NCBI GenBank assembly: GCA_014281115.1
Contig: JACONQ010000020.1
Span: 620,001-684,000, forward strand
Source of the DNA: Laburnicola sp. R22_1
Taxonomy: Eukaryota; Ascomycota; Dothideomycetes; Pleosporales; Didymosphaeriaceae
Direction of reading: 5' to 3'
Length of the DNA: 64,000 nucleotides
Under the pieces are notes generated by a model. It saw only the letters and a list, made by a program, of their open reading frames with translations. It had not been told where the DNA came from and made no database searches. Below, in pieces: positions 46,463-57,440 of the stretch (the first letter of the stretch is position 1; the number at the start of each line of letters is the position of its first letter). The position numbers and the translations under genes are program-made.

Positions 46463-48390
46463 GCCCCCTCTACTTTATAGCTTATATAGGGCCTTTAAAA
46501 CTAAAGCAAATACCTTACTATTTCTATTTAAAAATATCCTACCTAATAACAATAAGGAATACCCTAATATTAATAAGATTCTAAATATAAAGTATAATTT
46601 AAACACTAAATAGGGTAATAAAGAGAAACTCGCACATATAGTAGATAATATTAAAATTATTAATTTAATATACTTAGGTTAGTATTCTCTACGCTAATAT
46701 AATATTAGTATTTGCTTAGGCGTTATATAATAGCTAATAGAGACATAGATAATAATAAAGATAACTATAAAATTAGCAATAGTAGAAAAGAAAGTAGTAA
46801 TATTAGCAGTAACAATCCTATAAACAAATAGGAAGGCGTCTTAATACTAACTACTTTAGAAGGAAGTTAGCTAGCCTCTTTAAAGAGTAGTAGTTAAGAT
46901 AAGCGCCTCTACTAGATTATAATAGTAGCGCGCGCATACATCTTCTAATAATGCCTAGAAACTATAGTTATTATTAATAATAGCCAGTTAGACTCTAAGG
47001 CTAACTTAAGCAACCTACTTAAAAAAGACTTAGGTTTGTATATACATAATCGCGACTATTATATATAATTAATAGCTATAAGTAGTAAGAAAGGCAAGTG
47101 CCACTTAGAAAGAGTAGACGCGAGCCTACAGAATATAATAAGCAAGCCTACACTAATAGTAATTATACCTAATATAATTAACTTAATAAATCTAGGTAAG
47201 CATAACTCTAGCATAATAAATAAATAGAATAGAACTAATATAGGCGCAACTAGTGTAGGCAATAACAATAGCAATAATAATAAATATAGAGAAAAGAGCA
47301 AGTGCCGCTCGTAAGAAGCATAGAGCAATAGTGTCTTATAAGAGGCTCGCAATTCCACATAGCCTAAAGACACTAAAACCTAGTCACTCTTCTTATTAAG
47401 CGGCTATATCTAGCTAAAGGATGCTATATATTATAATAATCTACTATTTATAATAGGTACTAGCATATCCTCTAGCGGCTAATTAGTTTAAAAGGCTAGC
47501 AGCTATACTATCTAGAATTCTATAGTCTACTTATAGCAGCCGCATAAGCTTAACTAGGTTAGTTATAGTAGTAAGCGCTTATAATTTACAAATGCCTTTA
47601 TAGTGCCTAATAGTAGTAAGATAACTCTCTAATGCCTAAGAGTGTAAGGACTAGTAACTATAGCAATGACATAAGTAATAATAAATATTATAGTCACAAC
47701 TATAGAATAAGTAGCGTATTATTAGTTTAGAAATAGAAGCGTAGTACTTTAGTTAATAGTATTAACTATAAGTAGTACCTTTACTTCTCTAATAGAATAT
47801 TAAAGTAGTAATCTACAAACAACGTATATGCACCAAAATAATAGGAATAATATCTCTCTCCTAGTCCTTCGTAATATTTCGTAGAAGTATAGTCACATGC
47901 TAATATTACTAAGATATAAGATAGCGAAGGCACTAGCGCTAATAGTAGTAATAGTACAGCAAATAATACCTATATCTTTTATCTTAACACTAAAGAATTG
48001 CGAAGTCTAGATAGAGTAAAGACTAACCACAAAAGCGCAAGTAATAATACTAAATATAAGGTAGAGTAGATTCTAGTAGTCTATTTACGTTGTAGTAATC
48101 TATAGTATTATATCTAATAGGTTAACTACAAAGCTAATTTAGAATAGTATAATATATCTAACTTTAAAAATAGCCTATATAAGCTCTATGCGTTCTATAA
48201 GACTAATCCTACTAAGCTAAGTCTAGCAAGACTTAGTTACTAGAAACTATATTAGGAAGAAGATAAAAATATAGATAATTTCTTAGATAATAATAAGCCT
48301 AAAAAGACTACCTATAAAGGGCGAAGAACTACTAAATTAGGTTAAGTAAAGATCTATTTACTTAGTTACTATTTTAAGTAATTAAGCGTT
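46463..48390 (+). pseudogene. unrecognised long RIP-degraded ORF
   Basis: From ATG 46463 (MPPLLYSLYRAFKTKANTLL) a plus-strand reading, with a few frame changes, stays protein-like for about 1.9 kb. Its stops are almost all TAG/TAA. Readable segments include KLAHIVDNIKIINLIQLG, LLKKDLGLYIHNRDYYI, NIINLINLGKHNSSIINK and, near the end, EEDENIDNFLDNNKPKKTTY. Composition of the inferred protein is Asn/Ser/Lys-rich. I do not recognise a family. A long Leu-rich frame on the opposite strand (47059-47373) is its shadow. Confidence 0.35.
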
Positions 48391-48482
48391 AAATTGCTAA
48401 TATTAAGGCCTTTTTAATTAGTTGTCCTATATTATAAGTACCTAACCTATAGGTGCTAATATTTTACTAACTCTAAAGTACC

Positions 48483-48594
48483 CCCTAAATTATATACCCT
48501 AAATTATACACTTTAAATTATATACTCTAAATTATACACTCTAAATTATATATCCTAAAGTATACGCCCTAAAGTATACACCCTAAAATAAAGC
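48483..48594. repeat. 14-bp minisatellite
   Basis: Eight tandem units of CCCTAAATTATATA and variants (unit starts CCCTAA, CTTTAA, CTCTAA, TCCTAA). Differences between units are mainly C/T. The CCCTAA start recalls the telomere repeat, but the unit is not telomeric. Confidence 0.85.
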
Positions 48595-51039
48595 GCTCTT
48601 CTCTTAAAGGGTCTATAATGCCTTAACTCTCTATTTATCCCTCTTCTAGACGCTAGGATCTCTATATATAGAGTCTAATAAGAGACGTGTTAGGAAATAG
48701 GCTATATACTATCTTATTTAGCGTATAGCTAGCTCACTTTCTATATTATTATTATATTAATTATACTTATTAGGCTGCTTTAGAACTCTTAATCGCGTTT
48801 TACTATATTCTTAATGCAGCCCTAATAGGTCTAGTGTGCTTATATGCTCTATAGTAGCTTATAGACTACTATTTTTAACTCTATTCTTTTTACTCTAGTT
48901 AGTGCTATTCCTAGAGTTAATAAGTTTAGTGTTATTAGGCGGCTGGAAGCTGTAAATAAAAAAGAATAACTAGCTAATTATATATCTATTAGCTAATTAA
49001 AACATCTATAAAGAAATTGCTAGACAATAGTCTAATAGCTTACTACCTAATATAGCCTATAAATAATAAGACTTTGTGCAAGCAGTAATTACTAAGTAAT
49101 TCTCTATATTTCTAAGCCCTAACCGCATTGTATGCACAATTAAGCTAAAACCTCCTAGTATTTCCTAAGTATACTAGGTATCTTCTCTTAAGCTAAAGCT
49201 AAGCCTGTACTAGGCACATATCTATTATCTTACTACTTAATCTCTACTATAAATCGCCACTACCCTCTCTTAAACTTTTAGTATACTATTAATCTTCGCT
49301 ATCTTCTATAAGTAAGCTTATAGCTAATTTTTGTTAAACTAGTTGCAAAAGAGTAAAAATAGGTAGCCTTGCTCTATAATGCGTTTAAGCATTATATAGC
49401 TTTAATTACTGCCTGGCTATTTCTCTAGCGTCTAATTCTTAACGCTATATATCTTAACGCGAATAGTTAGGGCTTTGTCGTCTTTAAGCAAAGCAATATA
49501 TAATATTCTAAATATATATCCTCTATATCCTATATAGGTTGCCTTACCACCCTAATAACTATAGCGTACTAGCTACTACCTATATGCTCCTTAGCTATCT
49601 TATATAATTAACTAGAAGTAATTATATATTAGAAGTTAATAGGTAATATCTTCTATAGTGCTAGCTATATAAATTAATTGCGCTAGTATAGTAGCATCTA
49701 TATAAGAGCCCTAGTTTTATTAACTTGTGCTTTAGCTAGAGCCTTATCTCTACTAAGAGTAATTAGGTTATTCTATATACTATCTTCTTTAATAAGCATA
49801 GGACGCTCTTTAGCTCTATCTGGGTGGTTCTTAATAATAGCGTAGTAGGCGCCTAGGGCTCCTATTCTAACAGCCTTAGATAAAGTTAGTATTGCTTATC
49901 TAAGCCCTTATTAATTATGCTTACACCTTAAGCTATATAAGTAAAGTCCTACGCTGCTTAAACAGCTGTCGCCATAGTACTACTACCTACTTAAGTAGTA
50001 GTACTACCCTAAATACCTATTATACCTAGCTAGTTATTTAGCTTCCTATTTATAGCGTTCTACGTGCGCTAATATCTTACTAGCTTTACGTTATTAATCT
50101 TTTTAAGCTTATTACTAAGTTTCTTTCTTAACTTTATTATTGCGTCTTTTCTCTAATACATACTATCTATTATCTTAAATAAATATAGAATGTTAAAGAG
50201 ATTGCATTTAAAGTTGTATATTAATATTACAGACACACCTAGCGGTAGTGTTGTATATAGGCCACCTAAAGAAAGCTTTTTAATAAGTCTAAGCAACTTA
50301 GTCTAGATAAGCTCCTAGGTTAGGTTAGTTATATATGGGTTAACGTTAAATAGATTAAAGAGGTTAACGCCTGCCCATATGGGTTTGCTAGTCTATCTAA
50401 TTATTACTTATACTTATAGCTACTATCTATAAAGGTAGATAAGTAGTAAGTATAAACTAGAAGCTGCGTTATTTTAAATTATAAGAGGGTGTAGTAAATA
50501 GAAAGAACTAGTTTATAGACTATATTATGCAGTATATAAAGTGTAGAGCAATAGTAAGGATAAAGGCAAAGGTAAAGGCAAAGGTAAAAGTAAATACTAA
50601 AAGTTAGGTAGAATATTACTATAGCCTACTTTAATTTTCTTTCTATCTAATACTAAGCTTGTGTATACTCCTTAGGCTTAATAAATAAGTTACGCTCCTA
50701 CTACTTTAATGCTCTTTATTTATAGGGTGGGAGATAGAGCTACTTTCTTTATAGACTACCTAAAGAAATATTATTCTAAGTATTAGTGTAGAGTACTTAA
50801 CAAAGCAAAAGTATATAATACTTAGATTAGAACAATATATTACGTATATTAATTTTTAACAACATTGGCTTTATAAATACTTAGGTAAGATTTATAGTAG
50901 TTTAGTATAGTTAGCGTATAGAGTACTAATAAGCGGCGCTTTACTAAGAGTTACTAGAAAAATACTACTATAATATAGTATAGCTAAATGTGTTGCCCCT
51001 ATAATTAATAATATAGTATTTCTCCTAATCTCGCTATAG
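48595..51039. other. AT-rich RIP DNA with unrecognised degraded frames
   Basis: May include the C-terminal part of the NLR-like remnant (minus strand). A plus-strand frame around 50,440-50,960 stays protein-like (DKGKGKGKGKSKY, then YRVGDRATFFIDYLKKYYSK) and includes a hexanucleotide run (AAAGGY)n near 50,565-50,600. No family recognised on either strand. Confidence 0.3.
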
Positions 51040-51690
51040 CGTCTATATTCATTTCCTTTTTTCTAGGCTAAATACAACACTAGCTTTATAACTTTTCTAA
51101 TACTATATTATTGCACTGCCCACTTTCTTAGAAAGTAATGCCTTAAGAAAGTGCATAGTGTTTTATTACTCTATTAGCCCTAGCTTTAATACATTACTAC
51201 GTATTAGCAATATAGCTACCTCCTACGTATAAGTAGTAATATAACAATACTTTTTTTACTCTATAGCAAATAGTCTACTATGCCCTTTGTCTGCCTATTA
51301 CTAATAATAATTTCCTAGTTATTAGTGTTATTAACTACTAGAAGCCACTTTCCTATATGCGCTGTGCTTAGATGCTGCTTCCCTAGCTTCTTTATATCTT
51401 TATCTATAGCTTACTATATATAGCGCCTTTACTACTTTTCTATACACCTACTTAGAGTTCTCTATACTTACCATAGATATCTAGAAGATAGAGAACTTAG
51501 GCTATGTTTTCTTAACTATATAGGCAAAATGCAGCGCAACCTGCGTCTTGCCTATCCTACCTAGCTCTATAATTAATATTTTCTAGTATATTTAGTCTAC
51601 TATTAGCTTCTACTTAAGCACGTTAAGCTTAGCCTATTATTTAATAAAAGAGTAGTTCTTAAGAAATAGAACAGAGTATATTACACATCC
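51040..51690 (-). pseudogene. NB-ARC (NLR-like STAND NTPase) remnant
   Basis: Minus strand. FLKNYSFIKQ-AKLNVLKQKL near 51,600-51,660 resembles the lead-in to fungal NB-ARC domains. Walker A reads ELGRIGKTQVALHFAYIVKK near 51,520-51,570 (G-to-E and G-to-R changes of GLGGIGKT). FSIF-ISMVSIENSK-VYRKV follows. About 75 codons later Walker B reads KWLLVVNNTNN (51,319-51,352) where KWLLVVDNADD is expected, all by G-to-A changes. Pieces resembling the sensor region follow with a frameshift. Fungal NLRs act in incompatibility and non-self recognition. Effector and repeat domains were not identified. P3 inserted a few bases upstream of this domain. Confidence 0.65.
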
Positions 51691-51702
51691 TACTAAGTAT
51701 TA

Positions 51703-53486
51703 AGCTAGCGGACCGGGTTTCGAGTCACCCGGGGTTTCAACTCACTCATCATAACCCAACACCCTCATCAAAACACGTGTTTTCTCGCCACCCACACTGC
51801 CAAAATGGACACCCGTAAAGAATCTATCCAAGCAGCTATCCGCGATCTTAATGCTAGTGTTTTCTAGAGTTAAAGAGCTGCTGCAAAGGCCTACAATATC
51901 CCTTAAGCTACGTTCTCTGCTCGTGTACGAGGCACACAGAACAGCCAAACCAGCCACGTATACTAGCAAAGATTGACTCCAGAGCAGGAGGACTTTCTTG
52001 TACAATGGATACTTGAAGAAGACGCGCGAGCTTTTCCTCCCTCACACGCACGCGCACGAGAAATGGCGAACCGAATCCTCCGGATGAATGGAGACCACAG
52101 ACCCGTAGGCAAGCATTGGATGGCTGCCTTCCTTACGCGCAACGCACGCGTCGCATCTGTTGTAGGTTAAAAGATTGAAGCTGCTCGAGCTAAGGTAGCA
52201 ACACCAGCACAGATACGCGCGTTTCTTGAGCTCTTTAAGAGGACTCGTACGAGGCTGGGTATAAGAGCTGAGGATACATGGAATATGGATGAGACTGGGA
52301 AGGCCTTAGGTGTATGTGCCAACACCAGAGTACTCGCAGACAGTCAGAAAAAGAAGGCTTACTATTAGTCGCTAGAGAACCGCGAGTGGGCATTAATAAT
52401 TGAGTGCGTGTTGGCTATGGGTAAGAAACTGCGCTGTTTAGTTATATTTAAAGGGAAGAACCTACAGAGTACCTGGTTTCCTGCGACAATTCCTAATTGG
52501 CTTTATATAACCTCTAAGAATGGCTGGACATTAAATACGATAGGAGCTGAGTGGTTGCAGCGGGTATTTCTGCCTAAGACAGCTCTATTACACGATTGTT
52601 GGAGGATGCTAATTCTGGATGGCTACGGTAGCTATATTGGCCTAGAATTCCTATGGGCCTGCAAATAGAACAAAGTCTATCTTCTGTTTCTGCCTGCTTA
52701 TTCTTCTTATGTCCTACAGCCTCTGGATCTCTTAGTATTCTTAGTTGTGAAGAGATTCTACTAGCAGCAGATCCAGGCTCTCTTGTATCTTGATAATGCA
52801 GCGCCTATTAAAAAAGAGCGCTTTATTATAGCTTATTATTACGTAAGAGAGCGCGCAATCACTAAGAGAGTTATACGAGTAGGATAGGCTACTATAGGTA
52901 TCTGTCCATTTAATATTGACCGGGTAGTTAACTTATCTCAGGTATCTCAAAGACCTATCACGCCACCTTCCCAGAATCAACCTCAACCTACTTAGAACTA
53001 TCTCTCTACTCCTTACGGACCTCGTGCGGTCTTTGTAGCTTAGAGACAGCTTCACAAGGTTGAGAGTGTTGGGCGCAAGACTCATCAGTTCTTTGAAAAA
53101 GTGGGTAAGGCACTTATAGTAGTAAATACACAGGCAGCACAGTTTAAAACAGAGAATAAGAGACTTTATAGTTAACTTAAGGATCTTAAGCCTTAATAAC
53201 TACAAAAGAAAGTTTATGTAAATCCAAATAAACGCTTTGCAGAGATAGATACAATTATAGTTACCGTACAGGCCTCACGGCTTCTTGAGGCACAACGAGA
53301 GAGCAATACTAAGGAACGGGCTGCAGAAAGAGTAGCAGCTAAAACAGTAGCTTAAACGCTTTAGTCTATGTGTACAAAGTGGCAATTATAACTCTGTTAA
53401 GAGAATAAACCCGATTTTCATGTGGATGGCTGATTTCGGGTCAGTGAGTTGAAACCCCGGGTGACTCGAAACCCGGTCCGCTAGCT
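51703..53486 (+). mobile_element. pogo-type DNA transposon P3
   Basis: A 1784-bp element flanked by TA (51701-51702, 53487-53488). The inverted repeats of about 45 bp are essentially perfect and start AGCTAGCGGACCGGGTTTC. GGGTTTC recurs 17 bp apart (51715 and 51732; complements at 53451 and 53468). The transposase is on the plus strand and is a sister of that of P2. The outermost eight bases AGCTAGCG are identical to P2, the rest of the repeat is unrelated. Moderately RIP-mutated inside, not in the repeats. Confidence 0.93.
51805..53391 (+). pseudogene. pogo/CENP-B-type transposase of P3
   Basis: ATG 51805 opens MDTRKESIQAAIRDLNASVF, then AAAKAYNIP and the second HTH (LTPEQEDFLVQWILEEDARA, ANRILRMNGDHRPVGKHW). 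The DDE core has WNMDETGKALGVCANTRVLA, then RMLILDGYGSYIGLEF, where the usual DGHGS has His changed to Tyr. YVLQPLDLLVFLVVKRFY follows. The tail ends with SMCTKWQL before TAA at 53391, as in P2. Roughly a dozen TAG/TAA/TGA codons interrupt the frame. Largest open parts: 51973-52170 and 52408-52668. Confidence 0.88.
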
Positions 53487-53488
53487 TA

Positions 53489-56250
53489 GTTACACTATAG
53501 ATAGAATATAGAAACTACACTAATTACTTACTATCTATATTGCCTTCTTTGCTATATAAGTCTTTGTATAGAGCAATAGTCTTTTATAGTCTATTGCTTA
53601 CTAACTAGAATATAAGTAATCTTTATTAGAGTATTCTTCTTATGCGTCTTAATCTCTTAAGATTATATAATCTAACCCTAATAGGCTTATATACTTATAT
53701 AAGTAGTAAACATACTTGCTCTATATATAAGTACTATTAGAAATTATATTATTAAGCCTATTAGACGCTTAGCTTATTCTAGAAGCGGTAGTGTAGAGGG
53801 AGCAGTATAACTAAACAGCTTATAAGTGTCTAGGAATATAAAAAGGTAGAAGCCTATATAAGTTTATAAAATGTTACTTTGACTTTTAGCAACCTAAAAA
53901 CTTATACGTATAATAAATATTGCTATAATACTATAAAAATAATCTACTATAGGTAATTATAAATGTCTATAATCTACTTTGCCTATATATTACGTTCGCA
54001 TTATTGCCTCTATACCTAATTTGTACAGCGCCTTATATTATAGTATAATAGACTTTTCTCTCTATATAGTATTATAGGTATACACTAAACTACTAAATTA
54101 AGACTCTACACCTAGCGTGCTTACTTATATTATCTTCTACATATACGTAGACTTTCTAAGCATAATTAATATTTAGTAGGAAGATATAATTAGCTAGGTT
54201 TTTTGTGTTAGTGTAGGGCATGGCTAGAGTAGTCTTATTAGGAGCTTAGTGTAGACCTTTAGCGCGTTTCTTACACTATAATAAAGGTCCATAGCTTATG
54301 CGCTAGTAGTAGTACTAGGCTGTGGCTACTAGAGTGTAGAAAGATATAGCTAGTAATTATATAGTAGTTCTTAAAGAATTGCGTATTAATTAGCTAACTC
54401 TTATTGTGAATAATATTGCTTTTGGCTAGGATAAGCTGGATATTAACAGGATCGCAGAATTCGCTTAGGAGGGGCATAGACATATTTTGGGATATGGTTA
54501 GTACTATTATTACTAAGTAATATTAAAGTTACCTAGAGTCTCTTAAGGTCCCTTAAGCGTACCTAGGCGTAAATACTAATAGCAGACCTTCTGCCCTAAG
54601 TAAACTAAGCAATAGTAGTAGAAGTAAAAGTAGAATTAATTAGATAATAGTCTATCTAAAAGGTTAGTAGATAAGGCTAGCGCTACACACATAGTAAGTT
54701 TAGCTATATAATACTTACTATAGTGTAGTAAGAAGGGTGGCTAAGGGTTAGAGTATAATAGTAGTGGGAGAAGTTATATATAAGGTTGGCCGCATAGTAG
54801 TAAGACTTAATACCCTAGTCTATTATACCTATTGTTATTGCACTACCTAATTACTAAACTAGGGACTAGGATATCTAATTGTTAGGTGATATAATAACGC
54901 GCTAGCTTATCTAAGAGGGCGTAGAGATTGTGCACAAATAAATACACTATAATAAGAATTATTGCAATGCAAATAATAGGTTCTATTTAATAATAGGTGC
55001 TATAATATATACTATATATAGCATCTAACACTAGGGATTATTATAATTGCAGATAAGGACTAACTAGTAGAAATAAAGAGAAATTAGAGTAATAGGAAAG
55101 GGCGAGAGATATAGGTAAGGAGATAATTATTAAGAAGAGAAGAGTCTAGAACTCTATCGAAAGGGAACAATTCGTAATTAGATATAATAATTAGCTATAC
55201 TTTTAACTATTACCAACCTATTAGCAACAAATGCCATGTAGAAAATAAGAAATATACTATTTTAAGCTATTCTAGCGCGCCCTTTGTATTTTCTGCAAAG
55301 TAGTTATTCTAGGCAGAACGCAATTAACACTCGAGTTAGTAGTCCGCTAAGCCACGCTACTTAGTATAAGTGCGGCAAAATCTTAGTCTAAAACTAAAAA
55401 AGATTTTATTAATCCCAACACACTACTATATTTAACTAAGACGCCCTAGCACCCTATATAATTATTTTTCGCCATAGTAGGTTCTTTGCTTTACTAGACT
55501 AAAATAAACTATTTGTTAATAATGCACGTTCTATAAATAGGAGAGACAAAATAGGCTAAGTCTAGTTACTTTATAAGCTTTATAGATATTAAGCTAACCT
55601 AGGCAGGCGTTGCATAGGTTACCTTAGTAGCAGCAACGCTTATAGGCGCTGGCAAAGTTCTTAACCCACGCCGCCTTATATAGATTTTTATTAGTCTAAG
55701 GGTAAGGGCTATAAAGACCTTTAAGCTATTACTGCCAGTCTACTCTAATATTATCGCAGGGAAGATTACCTATACTAAGAATATTATAGAGTGGAGTTAT
55801 AGCGATTATAAAAGACTTAAAGACTAGAAGATTAGACTTTTAAGGAAGAAGAGGGGTCTAGACTAAGAGAAGGAGTAGGATATCTAGTTAGATAGGTGTG
55901 AGGGTAGAGAGTATATTGTGCCCTATCCTAGTTATTACTAATAGGCTATTACTAATACCTTAAAGATTAAGCCAGCAAATTACTATGCGGCTAGACAAGC
56001 TTATCTTATAGATTAAAGAGATTTAGAAGTCTTACATATATAGAGAGAAATCTATTAATATTCTTCTTATACGTCCTTTCTCTCTTAGTATTAGCCCTTT
56101 ATTTTACTCCCCTAGCGTTACCCATAGCAGCTAAGAGACAAGAACTGCAGGTTGCACATAGCCTTATTCTTTATTATTTTATAAAATAATGGATTAGTTT
56201 CTTAATTAATAGTCTTAGCCTAATAATATATCCCCCTAAGACAATGGCTG
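53489..56250. other. AT-rich RIP DNA with an unrecognised plus-strand degraded ORF (about 54,150-56,250)
   Basis: From about 54,150 a plus-strand reading with TAG/TAA stops remains protein-like for roughly 2 kb, with segments such as RIAEFA-EGHRHILGYG, IFRHSRFFALLD, NNARSINRRDKIG and REDYLY-EYYRVEL. Arg- and Gln-rich. Alternative frames are also partly open, so the frame choice is uncertain. No family recognised. Confidence 0.3.
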
Positions 56251-56449
56251 TTTTAAGATACGCCCTTTTAGATAGATTAAGTTTATAGTAAGCTATAGCG
56301 CTAATATTAAATTACTCTAACTAATAGCTACAAAAAATAATATTAACTAGCTAGCATTCTACCTTAGCCTATAGCTTTAGTCTAATTAGAGACCTATTAG
56401 CCCCTATTAATTAGTAAGAAAGAAATTACTATAGAGGTATATAAATAGG

Positions 56450-57440
56450 ACTATAGTAGACGAGTAGAGGATATCTATCTTAGAAATAATGCCGACAACC
56501 CCTTGCGGTTAATAATAGTAGTGATGTGAGAAAATAGAGGTAATAAAAGAGTATGCTACTTAACCCGCAAAGTCTTAGTCTATATAAAATATGGCATTTC
56601 TAAACTCGTTTTCTTTGTAGTTAAACTAAGATGCTAGAATATTACCACTTAGCCCGAAGTTAGCCCTATTAGCCGCTATCTAGAAGGAGCTTCCTCCTTG
56701 CTAATTCTAGTAATAAAGAATAACTCCTTATAGGCATTACCTAGTTCCTTATTATAGTCTATTCGCGACTAAATAACTTTGCGGCTAGCAGCCAACTTGT
56801 CCCCTATTAATAGACTATGTTTAAGCAGGTCTAATAAGACGAGGATTAATATCATCTTGGCGTCCGCCGACTTAGCTAGAATAGGCAGTAGCATAACTCC
56901 CTTTAGGCGGTTAGTATTATACTAGTAGATAAAAAGCTTTAGCACAGCGTAGTTATTATAGATTATTGCTATTATAAGTAGTAACTATTTATTACTTAAT
57001 ATATAGCCTAAGTTAGCGCTATAAGTAAGTAAAATATCTACATATTTAATATTCTATATACTAGTAACTATTAGTAACGCTGTTTAACCCTTTAGGTTAC
57101 ATATATTAACCTTACTACTAAATTTAATAAGTAATTTAACTATCTCTAATAGACTACTAAAGGTGGCTATAGTAAGCGGGCTACTGCAGAATAGGCCTTG
57201 TGGTACTTTAGAGTTAAAATTTACGCTAGCCTTAAAAATAATATAAAGAATATTATTATTATAACTATTAACTATGTGTAGGACTATAGTGCGACTGCTT
57301 ATATCTATTATATTTAAGAAAAAGCCGCGATTAATTAGGAGCTTTATATTAGATAGCTAGGCTAGAGCTATAGCCTAGTTAAGTGTAGTGCGGCCCATAG
57401 TGTCTGTAAGACAGACAGCAACCAGGTTTTTATTAAGCTT
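56450..57440 (-). pseudogene. ankyrin-repeat protein remnant
   Basis: Minus strand. TDTMGRTTLN-AIALA-LSNI then KLLINRGFFLNIIDISSRT reads as ankyrin repeats (DxxGRTxLHxA...LLxxGAxxNxxDxxGRT). Further repeats are PLTIATFSSLLEIVKLLIKF, SSKVNICNLKG-TALLIV and KYVDILLTYSANLGY. At least four repeats at about 33-residue spacing (56,900-57,410). Downstream the frame continues as SADAKMILILVLLDLLKHS and YNKELGNAYKELFFITRISK to about 56,450, a non-repeat C-terminus. Stops are TAG/TAA at Trp or Gln positions. Whether it was once part of the NLR gene cannot be decided. Confidence 0.65.

Noticed and set aside
47059..47373. A 104-codon Leu-rich minus-strand ORF that looks like a membrane protein
   Set aside because: It is the complement of an Asn/Lys-rich degraded plus-strand frame in TpA-rich DNA; the hydrophobic composition is a by-product of AT-richness.
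48483..48594. Internal telomere tract or CRISPR-like array
   Set aside because: The unit is 14 bp with no spacers and is not TTAGGG/CCCTAA in tandem; it is a plain minisatellite.
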